Below, in pieces: positions 10,744 to 19,951 of a stretch of DNA of 64,000 nt. The DNA is from Bacillus sp. EB600 (lineage in GTDB: Bacteria; Bacillota; Bacilli; Bacillales; Cytobacillaceae): positions 248,001 through 312,000 of the forward strand of contig NZ_JAEVLT010000002.1 of the NCBI RefSeq assembly GCF_024494385.1, given 5' to 3'. The notes beneath the pieces are model-generated. The model ran no database searches. It had not been told where the DNA came from and saw nothing but the letters and a program-made list of their open reading frames with translations. Each line of letters starts with the position of its first letter. Within the stretch, counting starts at the first letter, position 1. Made by a program: the position numbers and the translations under genes.

Positions 10744-11018
10744 AAATCGTCCCATCCCTTCTTTTTAAAGACTAAAGAAACTGTATCTATCCTTATTGTA
10801 CAATACTTTCAGAAAATATACTCTTTTTATCTTTTGCCCTAAATCCATTCATTTCCTGAGAATAATTTTTACATTTTTCTGTATTAGGAATTATTATAAA
10901 GGATATCGTTTTCTTTGTCACTAATTTTCTCTTTAATAGTTAAACGCTTTTAAGTGCTAAAGTATATATATGCAAGTTATGAACAAATAGTGCTTCATAT
11001 TTGATAACAATGAATAAA
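10744..11018. other. Intergenic region upstream of aroA
   Basis: AT-rich, with no open frame that I trust. A minus-strand TACAAT near 10797 could be the -10 element of aroA, but the matching -35 is poor. The motif TTAAACGCTTTTAA at about 10938 resembles a cre site only weakly (three mismatches). Confidence 0.4.
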
Positions 11019-11053
11019 AAAGGACAACTACTAATCGATCCAAGTTGTCCTTT
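11019..11053 (-). terminator. Terminator of the ytxGHJ operon
   Basis: An 11-bp inverted repeat (11019-11029 and 11043-11053). On the minus strand it is followed by a run of Ts. Confidence 0.8.
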
Positions 11054-11090
11054 CTTATTCATTAAGCCTACCTGCTTGTATCGTCTCTTC

Positions 11091-11423
11091 TTAGTTATTT
11101 TCTTTAAGAGCCTCCGTCAAGGAGTTTTGCGTAATTTTCCAATGCGATGTATTCCAAACGGCATTTTTATTAGAAAATAAAATTGCCTGTGGTGATTCGT
11201 GCTTGATTTGAAATTTTTCAGCAATTTCATTAGATAATGGACGCGAATCCTGTACAGCCAAGAAGTATGCTGGAACTTCTGTTTGTTCTTCTGTAAATTT
11301 TTGATACTCCCCGTAAGCGGCCTGGCTGATTGGGCAAGTTAAGCTATGCTTCAAAAGAATAAACTTATTTTCTTTTTCGAATACTTCATTAAACTGTTCA
11401 ACCGTATCAATTTTTTGTAACAT
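11091..11423 (-). CDS. ytxJ: Monothiol bacilliredoxin YtxJ (BrxC type)
   Basis: A thioredoxin-fold protein of 110 aa with the single-cysteine active site T-C-P-I-S at Cys30. In B. subtilis the orthologue is regarded as a bacilliredoxin that removes bacillithiol from protein cysteines. This is family knowledge, and only the motif is visible here. It is the third gene of ytxGHJ, 82 nt after ytxH. ATG at 11423 follows a GGAGG-like site. Confidence 0.9.
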   Translation of the reverse strand: MLQKIDTVEQFNEVFEKENKFILLKHSLTCPISQAAYGEYQKFTEEQTEVPAYFLAVQDSRPLSNEIAEKFQIKHESPQAILFSNKNAVWNTSHWKITQNSLTEALKENN

Positions 11424-11505
11424 TTCTGTAAACCTCCAAAAAATAATGGTGAAGTCATTTTAACACTTCACCATTTTGTTAACAAATAATCTGTTTTCGT
11501 TTATG

Positions 11506-12021
11506 TTATTTTTTAATTTTATTCTCCTCTTCATCAAACGCTCTTTGCGCTTCTTCAAGCTTCTTTCTAATATCTGTATCTTTACCTGTCGGTATTTGAC
11601 TCCCCCTTTTTGTGTCATTTGGTTTATTTATTGAATCATTAATAGGAATATAGTTTGTTTCACTCTCTCCTTGTTGTTCAACTGTAGTAGTGGATAAGCC
11701 CTTTGCTTTATTGACAAGCTCTTTTGATTGTTGAACAACAGCCTTAGAAAGCGAAGTTGTCTTTTCCTTTGTGATGGCAGCCAGTCCATTACTTTTTTCA
11801 ATAACTTCGTCACTTAATTGGGTTGTTTTGTCAAATAAATTAGTAACTTGATTATTTAGGTTACTTCGAATCTCTTTCCCCGCTTTAGGAGCGAACAGCA
11901 ATGCAGCCGCGGCACCAACCACTCCGCCAATAACTGCACCAGTTAGAAAGTTTTTGGTTGAAACACCCTCTTTATTCCTATTTTGGTTGTTTTCCCTTGA
12001 TTCATTTTCTCTGCTTGACAT
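11506..12021 (-). CDS. ytxH: YtxH-like general stress protein
   Basis: 171 aa. A hydrophilic N-terminus (about residues 1-24) is followed by a YtxH-family glycine/alanine-rich segment (GAVIGGVVGAAAALLFAPKAG, about 28-48) that is probably membrane-associated. A long amphipathic, coiled-coil-like tail with T/K-rich repeats follows. It is slightly longer than the B. subtilis protein. ATG at 12021 has the ribosome binding site AAAGGAGG. The molecular role is unknown. The B. subtilis operon is induced by stress and at entry into stationary phase. Confidence 0.88.
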   Translation of the reverse strand: MSSRENESRENNQNRNKEGVSTKNFLTGAVIGGVVGAAAALLFAPKAGKEIRSNLNNQVTNLFDKTTQLSDEVIEKSNGLAAITKEKTTSLSKAVVQQSKELVNKAKGLSTTTVEQQGESETNYIPINDSINKPNDTKRGSQIPTGKDTDIRKKLEEAQRAFDEEENKIKK

Positions 12022-12055
12022 ATATAGTCCTCCTTTGTATTTTAGTTTATCTGAC

Positions 12056-12523
12056 TCAGTCTTTATGTCTATCGCTTATGATGATTTCATTCTTTTTGTG
12101 CAATGTCTTTTTTTGCTTTTTCATTTTCCATTTGTCTTTTAATTCAATGAAAACATTACTCCATTGAATAACTTGTGAAATTTTTTCTTTATTGTCCACT
12201 ATCTGCTTGTCAACAGCGTTGGTAATAGTTTGTAACGTTTGTTTAAAGTGACTTACCGTTGTTCCAACATCCTTCACAGCATCCACAACACTATTTAAGC
12301 TTTCTGACTTCCGTTGTAGATCATCAGCAAGGGCGTTTGTCTTTTGCAGCAGAGCGGTGGTTTCAGTCGTAACTCCTTCAATCTGTTTTTCTAATCCCAT
12401 TAGCGTTTTTGAAATACCCTCCATTGTCACTCGAACTGATTTCAGCATTTTTGAGAGAAAAATAACTAAAATAAAAAACGCGACTGCAATCAAAGCAGCA
12501 CTTAAATATAAAATGATTATCAC
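12056..12523 (-). CDS. ytxG: YtxG, DUF948 membrane protein
   Basis: 155 aa from GTG at 12523. The upstream in-frame GTG at 12532 overlaps the ribosome binding site GGAGGT, so the second GTG is preferred and fits B. subtilis YtxG. One N-terminal membrane helix (about residues 2-24, IIILYLSAALIAVAFFILV) is followed by a coiled-coil stretch rich in T, L, Q and K, typical of DUF948. It is the first gene of ytxGHJ. Function is not known. Confidence 0.88.
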   Translation of the reverse strand: MIIILYLSAALIAVAFFILVIFLSKMLKSVRVTMEGISKTLMGLEKQIEGVTTETTALLQKTNALADDLQRKSESLNSVVDAVKDVGTTVSHFKQTLQTITNAVDKQIVDNKEKISQVIQWSNVFIELKDKWKMKKQKKTLHKKNEIIISDRHKD

Positions 12524-12556
12524 GTGACGCACCTCCGAAGTATCTATCTTTATCTA

Positions 12557-12627
12557 TTACCTTAATAATTCAAATATAAACGATAATATCTCACCTTAAT
12601 AGTTCAATAACAAGCACTAGTTCTCCT
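12557..12627 (-). promoter_or_regulatory. Candidate SigB and SigH promoters of ytxGHJ
   Basis: Minus strand GTTTAT (12576-12581), 13 bp, AGGTAA (12557-12562) resembles a SigB promoter (GTTTAA / GGGTAT). Further upstream, AGGAGAA (12621-12627), 12 bp, ATTGAAC (12602-12608) resembles SigH (AGGANNT / GAAT). The B. subtilis operon is known to use both factors. Both matches are imperfect. Confidence 0.4.
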
Positions 12628-12722
12628 GCCAAGAATCAACAGTAAATGCATTTCTTACAACTTTCCTGCTTGTTTCGGTTACACTATCATTGTATATATT
12701 ATTGTTAGTGGAGGCGTTACAT

Positions 12723-13838
12723 ATGAAGGATCCGCGGATTGAGAAACTAGCCAAAAACTTAATAAACTATTCCGTTCAACTCCAAAAAGGGGAAAAAGTT
12801 TTAATTGAAAACTTTGGTCTGCAGCGTGAGCTTGTTACATCACTTGTAAGCGAAGCATATGCTGCAGGAGGCTACCCGTTTGTTTTATTAAAGGATCAAC
12901 AAGTAGACCGTTCCCTTTTGTTAGGGGCACAGGAAGAACAATTTACAATGATGGCGGAATTTGAAGCAAATGTGATGAAGGAAATGGATGCCTATATCGG
13001 CTTGCGCTCAGGTGATAACATCAATGAACATGCTGATGTTCCCGATGATAAAATGAAAATACATGGCAAGACGATCGGCAAAAAGGTTCATCAAGATATT
13101 CGTGTACCTAAAACGAAGTGGGTTGTTCTCCGTTACCCAACTTCTTCTATGGCCCAGCTTGCAAAAATGAGCACAGAGGCATTTGAAGACTTTTATTTTA
13201 ATGTATGTACGCTTGATTATGGAAAAATGGATCAAGCAATGGATAGCCTTGAGGAACTAATGAACCGTACCGATAAAGTTCAGCTCAAGGGTCCAGGGAC
13301 TGATTTAACCTTCTCGATTAAGGATATTCCGGCGATAAAATGTGCGGGTCGGCTAAACATACCTGATGGAGAGGTATATACGGCACCTGTTCGGGATTCT
13401 GTAAATGGCGTGATCAGCTACAATACTCCTTCTCCATACCAAGGCTTTACGTTTGAGAATGTAAAGCTAACCTTTAAAAACGGGAAAATTATTGAAGCGC
13501 AAGCAAATAACACTGAAAGAATTAATCGTGTTTTTGACACTGATGAGGGAGCCCGTTACGTTGGCGAATTTGCAATTGGTGTAAATCCATTTATCCAAAC
13601 TCCAATGCAGGATATTCTCTTTGATGAAAAAATTGATGGCAGCTTTCACTTTACACCGGGACAATGCTATGATGAGGCACCTAATGGTAATAACTCAACT
13701 ATTCACTGGGATTTGGTAAACATTCAGCGCCCTGAATATGGCGGTGGTGAAATTTATTTTGACAATGTACTGATTCGAAAAGATGGCCGTTTTGTCATTC
13801 CGGATTTAGAAAAACTTAACCCTGAAAACCTAAAATAG
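12723..13838 (+). CDS. ampS: M29 family metal-dependent aminopeptidase
   Basis: Removes N-terminal residues from peptides (thermophilic aminopeptidase M29 family, cytoplasmic). 371 aa from ATG at 12723, preceded by GGAGG; the ORF can be extended to 12690 without ribosome binding site support. Family features include PGTDLTFSI, NIPDGEVYTAPVRDS and the C-terminal metal-binding STIHWDLV with GGGEIYFD. It lies between ytxG and murC and is transcribed towards murC. Confidence 0.93.
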   Translation: MKDPRIEKLAKNLINYSVQLQKGEKVLIENFGLQRELVTSLVSEAYAAGGYPFVLLKDQQVDRSLLLGAQEEQFTMMAEFEANVMKEMDAYIGLRSGDNINEHADVPDDKMKIHGKTIGKKVHQDIRVPKTKWVVLRYPTSSMAQLAKMSTEAFEDFYFNVCTLDYGKMDQAMDSLEELMNRTDKVQLKGPGTDLTFSIKDIPAIKCAGRLNIPDGEVYTAPVRDSVNGVISYNTPSPYQGFTFENVKLTFKNGKIIEAQANNTERINRVFDTDEGARYVGEFAIGVNPFIQTPMQDILFDEKIDGSFHFTPGQCYDEAPNGNNSTIHWDLVNIQRPEYGGGEIYFDNVLIRKDGRFVIPDLEKLNPENLK

Positions 13839-13842
13839 TCAT

Positions 13843-13880
13843 AAAAAAGGATGCCGCTAACTGCAACGGCATCCTTTTTT
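13843..13880. terminator. Bidirectional terminator between ampS and murC
   Basis: A 14-bp inverted repeat (13843-13856 and 13867-13880) with six-A and six-T flanks, placed between convergent genes. Confidence 0.9.
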
Positions 13881-13894
13881 ATGTTTTTATTATC

Positions 13895-15193
13895 CTATAA
13901 AAGTTGCTTTTCATATGCTTCTTGGAACTTTTGAATATCTCCTGCGCCCATAAAAACGATAATACTATCAGCATGGCGGCCAAGAACAGATGTGTGCTCT
14001 TCCGTTATTATTTCCGCACCTTCAATTTTTTCCTGTAAATCTTTAATCGTCAATTTCCCGTGATTTTCACGTGCAGAACCAAAAATATCACAAAGATAAA
14101 CTTTATCTGCTTTATTAAGGCTTTCAGCAAAATCATTAAGAAAGGCCTGGGTACGCGAAAATGTATGCGGCTGGAATACAGCTACGATTTCATGGTTTGG
14201 ATATTTTTGTTTTGCGGCATCAATAGTCGCTTTAATCTCAGTTGGATGATGTGCATAATCATCAATTAGAATTTGCGATCCAAATGTTTTCTCTGAAAAT
14301 CTTCTTTTTACACCTTCAAATGACAAAAGCCGAGTCGCCACAACATTTACATCAATTTCTTCATAATGGCAAACAGCAATCACTGCTAAGGAGTTCAATA
14401 CATTATGATCCCCAAACGAAGGGATGAAGAATGAGTGATAGAATGTATTCCGTATGAAGACATCAAAGGTTGTGCCATCTGTTGTTTTCACAATATTTTT
14501 AGCTTGATAATCATTTTCTTCCCCGAATCCATAGAACAACACAGGTACCTTCGCTTGAATCTTTTGGAGATGTTCGTCATCTCCACAAGCAAAAATTCCT
14601 TTTTTCACCTGAAGAGCCATTTCTTGAAAAGCAGAAAAGACATCCTCAATATTTGCAAAATAGTCAGGGTGATCAAAATCAATATTTGTCATGATTGCAT
14701 AATCAGGGAAATAGGATAAGAAGTGTCTTCGATACTCGCAAGCTTCAAAAACAAAATACTCTGCGTCTTTCTCTCCTTTACCAGTGCCATCTCCAATTAA
14801 AAATGAAGTAGGCATAGCACCTCTCATCACATGGGCAAGCAACCCAGTTGTAGACGTTTTCCCATGTGCGCCTGTAATTGCAACGCTAGTAAAGTTCTGC
14901 ATAAAATCTCCCAAAAAACGATGGTAACGGACAATAGGAAGGCCAAGCTTCATTGCCTCTTGTATTTCTTCGTGTGTATCAGGAAAAGCATTACCGGCAA
15001 TTATGGTCATTCCCGGTTTAATATTTTCTTTTTGAAAGGGAAGGATCTTTATTCCTGATTGTTCAAGTGCTAGTTGAGTAAAAAAGCGCTTTTCGACATC
15101 GGAGCCCTGTACGTTATAATTCATATCATGTAGTACTTGTGCCAGCGCACTCATCCCCGACCCCTTTATACCTACAAAATGGTAAATAGTCAT
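13895..15193 (-). CDS. murC: UDP-N-acetylmuramate--L-alanine ligase
   Basis: Adds L-alanine to UDP-MurNAc, the first amino acid of the peptidoglycan stem peptide. 432 aa with the N-terminal [12 protein letters not shown] motif, the Mur ligase ATP loop GAHGKTSTT (near residue 108), [12 protein letters not shown], and [10 protein letters not shown] in the C-terminal domain, all diagnostic for MurC. ATG at 15193 has a GGAGG ribosome binding site. The nearest convincing promoter is about 260 nt upstream. Confidence 0.97.
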   Translation of the reverse strand: MTIYHFVGIKGSGMSALAQVLHDMNYNVQGSDVEKRFFTQLALEQSGIKILPFQKENIKPGMTIIAGNAFPDTHEEIQEAMKLGLPIVRYHRFLGDFMQNFTSVAITGAHGKTSTTGLLAHVMRGAMPTSFLIGDGTGKGEKDAEYFVFEACEYRRHFLSYFPDYAIMTNIDFDHPDYFANIEDVFSAFQEMALQVKKGIFACGDDEHLQKIQAKVPVLFYGFGEENDYQAKNIVKTTDGTTFDVFIRNTFYHSFFIPSFGDHNVLNSLAVIAVCHYEEIDVNVVATRLLSFEGVKRRFSEKTFGSQILIDDYAHHPTEIKATIDAAKQKYPNHEIVAVFQPHTFSRTQAFLNDFAESLNKADKVYLCDIFGSARENHGKLTIKDLQEKIEGAEIITEEHTSVLGRHADSIIVFMGAGDIQKFQEAYEKQLL

Positions 15194-15603
15194 CTAAAGA
15201 ACCTCCAACCAACGTCTATCTGTAAAACAGTATATGACTTCTGTCTGCAATTGATAATTGTACTAAGAAATGCGTAGTTTACTTGACTATATGAGTAAAG
15301 AGCAACCGTTTAATTGACTGCGGAATTTGCGAACGGAGCTGATTTCTTCATAAAGATTGTAAGATCACTGTGAAGAGACTAGGCAATATCAAAGTTCAAA
15401 TAGACATGTTTTTTTTATAAATATTTGTTTTTTATACATATAGAATTCACATTTAGATATTATAGCACGATTCCATGATATTTCAATCCACTCATCCATA
15501 GAATACTTACGATACACATCCCTAAAGGGGTTATACATATTTCTTGTTGATTAACCACAATCACTTTTTAAAGCAAATGTATTTTAATTATTGACAATTT
15601 GAG
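15194..15603. other. Intergenic region between murC and sftA
   Basis: About 410 bp with no open frame that I trust on either strand. It contains the probable murC promoter at 15459-15486 and the resulting long murC leader. B. subtilis has an extra small gene, ytpT, near here; I found no trace of it. Confidence 0.45.
15459..15486 (-). promoter_or_regulatory. SigA-type promoter, probably for murC
   Basis: Minus strand TTGAAA (15481-15486), 16-bp spacer, TATAAT (15459-15464). It implies a 5' leader of about 260 nt before murC. Confidence 0.55.
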
Positions 15604-18492
15604 CTAATCATTGTCATATTTGTTACCAGTTTCATGAATCGATTCCAAATCTGTTGCCGTGATGAGTACATCCCGTGGTTTACTTCCCTTTGAACTGGAA
15701 ATATACCCTTGCTGCTCCATCATTTCCATTAATCTTGCGGCCCGATTATAACCGATTTTAAACCTTCGCTGCAGGCTGGATGTTGATGCGCTCCCCTGAT
15801 CGACGACAAATTCACATGCTTCGTAGAAAAGCTCATCCTCTTCCTCTGCTATATGTGCCTTTTTAAGCAGTTCATCCTGCTCAAATAGATAATCCGGATC
15901 TCGTTGTTCTCTAACATGAGCAACGACAAGATCGATTTCTTCATCAGAAACAAATGTTCCCTGTAATCTTACCGGTTTCGATGATCCGTTTTCTAAGAAA
16001 AGCATGTCCCCGCGACCGAGCAATTTTTCAGCACCACCAATATCTATGATTGTTCTTGAATCCACTTGTGATGAAACAGAAAAGGCGATCCGAGTGGGGA
16101 TATTAGCTTTTATTAGTCCTGTGATAACATCTACAGATGGTCTTTGTGTCGCAATAATAAGATGGATTCCGCATGCCCTAGCTTTTTGGGCAATTCTACA
16201 TATCGCCTCTTCAACATCGGCCGGTGACATCATCATTAAATCTGCTAACTCGTCGATAATGATCACAATATACGGCAGCTTATCAGAATACCTTTTATAC
16301 TGCATAGCTAATTCATTGAATTTGTTAATATCACGGACACCAGTATGGGCAAAAAGCTCATAACGTCTCTCCATTTCGTCTACAGCCCATTTGAGGGCCG
16401 CTGTCGCAGCTTTAACATCAGTTATTACCGGGCTAACAAGATGCGGAATTCGATTATATGGCGCTAATTCAACCATTTTTGGATCAATCAACATTAGTTT
16501 TAAATCCTCTGGACTTGCTTTATACAAAAGACTGATAAGGAATGTATTAATACAAACACTTTTCCCAGACCCAGTCGCCCCAGCGATTAAACCGTGCGGC
16601 ATTTTTTTCAAATCCGTTACAATCGGTTTCCCTGAAATATCAAGACCTAAAACAGCGGTTAAAGGTGAACTTGACTCAAGGAAAACTTTACTTTGAATAA
16701 TTTCACTTATTTGTACCGGCCTTGATTTTTGATTGGGCACCTCAATTCCAATTGTATGTTTTCCAGGAATTGGTGCTTCAATCCTGATATCCCTAGCTGC
16801 AAGGCTTAGTTTAATATCATCCGTTAGATTTGTTACCTTATTGACTTTTACTCCAGGTTCAGGCTGTACCTCGAACCGAGTAACAGCTGGACCCTGAGTT
16901 ACATTAACAACCTTTGCACCGACATTAAAGTTTTCAAGCGTTTGATTTAAGACATTTTCTTGCTCCGCAACCCATTCTGTATCCATTTCCACCACAATCG
17001 GAGGGTTTAACAATTGAAAAGTCGGAAATTCATAATTGCCCACCTCAGAGTTTGCGTAAATTTCTGTACTACTTGGGTCAATACTGGCGGCTGCTCTTTC
17101 AACTGGTTCTGATAAGACAGGCTGGACAGAGGTGCTTTGATCTTCTTTTCGCTGCTGCTGTCTTTCCTCCCATTTTTGTCTATCCTGCTTTAACATCATG
17201 ACATTAAATGGAAGATGTGTCCGTTTTGGCTGCTCCGGCTCAGACTGGTCAAGAACATTTTCATTGTTGACTGCTGTAGATTCTTCTGCAACGATTTCGA
17301 TTTGATCTAATCCTAAATGATCTATGTTGTCATCAATAACAATGTCTGAATGCTCGTTAGAAGGAAGTTTTTCCTCTATAAGTGAAGCTGCGATTTCCAC
17401 TAAAGCGATTTCTACTTCAGTTTGGCTAGTTTCCACTTCGTTTAAATAATTGCCATTTTCATTTTCATACTTTTGTTCTGTATCGGATTCAGGTTCGTGC
17501 TCTGGCTCAATTTCAAGTTCCTTCTCTTGTTCTGGTTCGTGCTCTGGCTCGATTTCAAGTTCCTTCTCTTGTTCTGGCTCGTGCTTTGGCTCGATTTCAA
17601 GTTCCTTCTCTTGTTCTGGCTCGTGCTTTGGCTCGATTTCAAGTTCCTTCTCTTGTTCTGGCTCGTGCTTTGGCTCGATTTCAAGTTCCTTCTCTTGTTC
17701 TGGCTCGTGCTCTGGCTCTTGTTCGAGTTCGAGTTCAAGTTCAGTCTCATGTTCGAGTACTGCTTCAGAATGAACGGGTGATGCTAAAATCTGTTCCGCT
17801 TCTCTGCCTTCATACTCAAATAATGATTGAGGTAGAACGGTTTCATTCAGTAAGGTTTGATTTTCTTCAATCTTTATTGGAAATACAGTTCCTTCGATAC
17901 GTATTCTTTCCTTGTCTCCCATTGAATTTGGTTGTTCATGTTCAACATCTAAGGTTGCAGCTGGAGTTATTGATCCCGAGTCCCCAATAGCCTTGGATGT
18001 TTTATTATTTATCACAGGAATTTCATGGCCAAATGGGGAACCTGTTGAAAAATTGCTCAATTCATATTCGACCACTGTTTCCTTTGGACGATTGAAACCA
18101 AAGATGGGCGAAGGAATTTCAGTCGGCCGGAACGGTCCACTGCTATAAATCTTTGGCATTGGCTTTGGAATTGGCTTTGGAATTGGTTCTTTTTTCAACT
18201 TATTCGGTTCTTTTTTGAGCTTTACTTCCTGGTCTCTATGTGAATGTGTCTTGTCTTTTGGCTGCTTTTTCCGATGGACATCCTCTTCCTTATGGTTGTT
18301 TACGTTTTTATTATCAGGAATGATCGGAAATCGGAAGTGCCCTTTGGGATATTGGTAGGTAATTCTAGCATCAAAATCCTTATTGATGTACTGCTTCTTT
18401 TCCGATAAAAGGCGTTTATTGGTATGTAATTCGTGTTGTTCAGCTTCCTCCTCTTTTTTAAACCTTTCAAAAAAATTTTGGATCCAGCTCAA
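15604..18492 (-). CDS. sftA: DNA translocase SftA (FtsK/SpoIIIE family)
   Basis: A septum-associated, soluble FtsK-family ATPase that moves chromosome arms out of the closing division septum. 962 aa from TTG at 18492; the GTG at 18501 touches the ribosome binding site, and the TTG start gives MSWIQNFFERF as in B. subtilis SftA. It has no membrane helices. The N-terminal 500 residues are an acidic, low-complexity linker with 14-residue tandem repeats. Then come the FtsK alpha/beta motor with Walker A GATGSGKS and Walker B VIIIDELADLMM, and the C-terminal gamma winged helix (YNRAARLMEMMEQQG) that reads SRS/KOPS-type sites. Confidence 0.95.
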   Translation of the reverse strand: MSWIQNFFERFKKEEEAEQHELHTNKRLLSEKKQYINKDFDARITYQYPKGHFRFPIIPDNKNVNNHKEEDVHRKKQPKDKTHSHRDQEVKLKKEPNKLKKEPIPKPIPKPMPKIYSSGPFRPTEIPSPIFGFNRPKETVVEYELSNFSTGSPFGHEIPVINNKTSKAIGDSGSITPAATLDVEHEQPNSMGDKERIRIEGTVFPIKIEENQTLLNETVLPQSLFEYEGREAEQILASPVHSEAVLEHETELELELEQEPEHEPEQEKELEIEPKHEPEQEKELEIEPKHEPEQEKELEIEPKHEPEQEKELEIEPEHEPEQEKELEIEPEHEPESDTEQKYENENGNYLNEVETSQTEVEIALVEIAASLIEEKLPSNEHSDIVIDDNIDHLGLDQIEIVAEESTAVNNENVLDQSEPEQPKRTHLPFNVMMLKQDRQKWEERQQQRKEDQSTSVQPVLSEPVERAAASIDPSSTEIYANSEVGNYEFPTFQLLNPPIVVEMDTEWVAEQENVLNQTLENFNVGAKVVNVTQGPAVTRFEVQPEPGVKVNKVTNLTDDIKLSLAARDIRIEAPIPGKHTIGIEVPNQKSRPVQISEIIQSKVFLESSSPLTAVLGLDISGKPIVTDLKKMPHGLIAGATGSGKSVCINTFLISLLYKASPEDLKLMLIDPKMVELAPYNRIPHLVSPVITDVKAATAALKWAVDEMERRYELFAHTGVRDINKFNELAMQYKRYSDKLPYIVIIIDELADLMMMSPADVEEAICRIAQKARACGIHLIIATQRPSVDVITGLIKANIPTRIAFSVSSQVDSRTIIDIGGAEKLLGRGDMLFLENGSSKPVRLQGTFVSDEEIDLVVAHVREQRDPDYLFEQDELLKKAHIAEEEDELFYEACEFVVDQGSASTSSLQRRFKIGYNRAARLMEMMEQQGYISSSKGSKPRDVLITATDLESIHETGNKYDND
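17500..17720 (-). repeat. 42-bp tandem repeat inside sftA
   Basis: About five copies of a 42-bp unit encode EPEQEKELEIEPKH-type peptides in the SftA linker. The unit length keeps the frame. Copies are nearly identical, with K/E variation, so copy number is likely to vary between strains. Other frames stay open too because the repeat lacks stop codons. Confidence 0.9.
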
Positions 18493-18590
18493 AAAAATCA
18501 CTCTTTCTACTTTACTATCATTCTATTCTATCAGTTTTCAGCAAGAATTCGACCAAAAAACAAAGAATAGTTCAAATGGCTGAGAGAATA

Positions 18591-18607
18591 GAAAAGCGGA
18601 AGCGCCC
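18591..18607. repeat. Fragment of the dispersed repeat (one end only)
   Basis: GAAAAGCGGAAGCGCCC matches the AAAAGCGG-end of the repeat copies at 21729, 49680 and 57600. The rest of the element is missing. It lies between sftA and ytpQ, where B. subtilis carries ytpR. Confidence 0.6.
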
Positions 18608-18635
18608 AAAAAAAGACCACAATAAAGTGATCCTT
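18608..18635 (-). terminator. Terminator of ytpQ
   Basis: A 9-bp stem with G-U pairs (18627-18635 with 18612-18620), followed on the minus strand by a T-run. Confidence 0.6.
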
Positions 18636-18648
18636 TCTGCTTGGTGAA

Positions 18649-19440
18649 TTACTTTTTACTTTTCCCTAAAATAAAAATTGGTTCAAGCTCACCGTCTTCA
18701 TATAAAAATGACAATGCTGTGATCGGGACGCGTCCGCTTGCAAAAAAACTCATTGCCATTTGGGCGAGTACATCATAACCGGTATTATTACGAATATCAG
18801 CAATAATCAACACATCCTGATGTGGCACCGCAAGAACCATCGTCCCCGTTATTTTTTTTTCTATTTGATTTAAAAAGCCTTTATTCAAAATACGGCTCGC
18901 ATCATAACCATCATTCTTGTTAAGAAAGTAAAAAGTATTTCCAGCAACACTGTCTTCTTTAAGCTCAGTTGATAGCGACCTTACGTTGAATAGAGCAATT
19001 TCCCTAATTCTGCTCGCTTCCCACCCTTCTTTTTCCAACAGACGTAAATCAATTAAACGATAGGTCTTGCCCATATCAAAAGCGTAGTAAATCCTTGTCT
19101 CCGCTGTATGTTCATCGAACAAAAACTGTACTCCCTCTTCAGATTCACTAGGAAAAGAAGCAGAGCGAATAACAGGAAATATTTTTTTCTCATGATCTGT
19201 TAATTGGACTTCATCAACCATAGCATGAAGCCCTTCTTCCACATAATAGACCACTTCATCAATTGCTTTGTCTTTTTCAGTATGCCATTTTGCTATTATA
19301 CCTGGTAAGGAGACCGTAATTCCTTTGTTGGTAAGCTTATTTTCAATTCTAAGGGTGTCCTTTTTTCGATCGTAAATGATTGATCGGTCTTCTCCCGCTA
19401 ATCTTGCCTCTAAGGCTCTTTTCATTATTATACTATCCAT
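18649..19440 (-). CDS. ytpQ: YtpQ, DUF1444 protein
   Basis: Conserved Bacillus protein of unknown function, about 263 aa. DUF1444 hallmarks include [40 protein letters not shown] and SVPHQDV-like [18 protein letters not shown] at 19440 gives the best distance to AGAAGGA; ATG at 19446 is also possible. The protein is cytoplasmic with no signal peptide. It is next to ytpP as in B. subtilis, but the neighbouring ytpR gene is absent. Confidence 0.88.
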   Translation of the reverse strand: MDSIIMKRALEARLAGEDRSIIYDRKKDTLRIENKLTNKGITVSLPGIIAKWHTEKDKAIDEVVYYVEEGLHAMVDEVQLTDHEKKIFPVIRSASFPSESEEGVQFLFDEHTAETRIYYAFDMGKTYRLIDLRLLEKEGWEASRIREIALFNVRSLSTELKEDSVAGNTFYFLNKNDGYDASRILNKGFLNQIEKKITGTMVLAVPHQDVLIIADIRNNTGYDVLAQMAMSFFASGRVPITALSFLYEDGELEPIFILGKSKK

Positions 19441-19489
19441 TGTCATACCATCCTTCTTCAAAGGAACATAAACTCTATTTTACAAAAAA

Positions 19490-19606
19490 GAGGGTGTCCC
19501 AAAAGTGTCTGCCCCTCGCTCTAAACTCAATATATAGCGAAAGACTAAATGAACTTTTGCTGTACATTGCATAGAGAGATCTGACTCTTTCCTTTGAGAC
19601 ATCCTC
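19490..19606. repeat. MITE-like element with inverted ends
   Basis: 117 bp bounded by GAGGGTGTCCCAAA and the inverted GAGGATGTCTCAAA, a terminal inverted repeat resembling transposon ends of the GGGTGTCCCAAA type. No coding capacity and no clear target duplication. On the minus strand the ends can pair and are followed by TTTTTT, so it could also end transcription of the ytpP operon. Confidence 0.5.
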
Positions 19607-19619
19607 ATTAGCAGTTTGT

Positions 19620-19934
19620 TTATTTTAATCCATTAATGAAATTTTCGATTTCCTCTTGCGTTTTTCGATCTTTGCTAACAAAGCGTCCTAATTCTTTTCC
19701 ATCCTCAAAAGCAATAAAGCTAGGAATTCCGTATACATCAAGCTGCTGGCACACTTCGATAAATTCATCGCGATCTATATGCACAAAGGTAAATTGGGTA
19801 AATTTCGCTTCCACTTCGGGCAAAAATGGCTCCATAAACCTGCAATCAGAGCACCAGCCGGCCGAAAACACAAATAGATGTTTACCTTCATTTTTTAATT
19901 GTTCAAATTGTTCGATCGATTCTAAGTTCTTCAT
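19620..19934 (-). CDS. ytpP: Thioredoxin-like protein YtpP
   Basis: 104-aa thioredoxin fold with the active-site motif AGWCSDCRF (Cys28 and Cys31) and the cis-proline region YGIPSFI. The redox pair CSDC differs from the CGPC of canonical thioredoxin. No signal peptide, so cytoplasmic. It is preceded by the DUF84 gene with only 17 nt between, so they are probably cotranscribed. In vivo partners are not known from the sequence. Confidence 0.92.
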   Translation of the reverse strand: MKNLESIEQFEQLKNEGKHLFVFSAGWCSDCRFMEPFLPEVEAKFTQFTFVHIDRDEFIEVCQQLDVYGIPSFIAFEDGKELGRFVSKDRKTQEEIENFINGLK

Positions 19935-19951
19935 ATGATCATCATGCCTCC

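Noticed and set aside
17442-17773. Several overlapping 100-aa open frames on both strands across the sftA repeat
   Set aside because: They are a by-product of a stop-free 42-bp repeat; only the SftA frame continues outside it.
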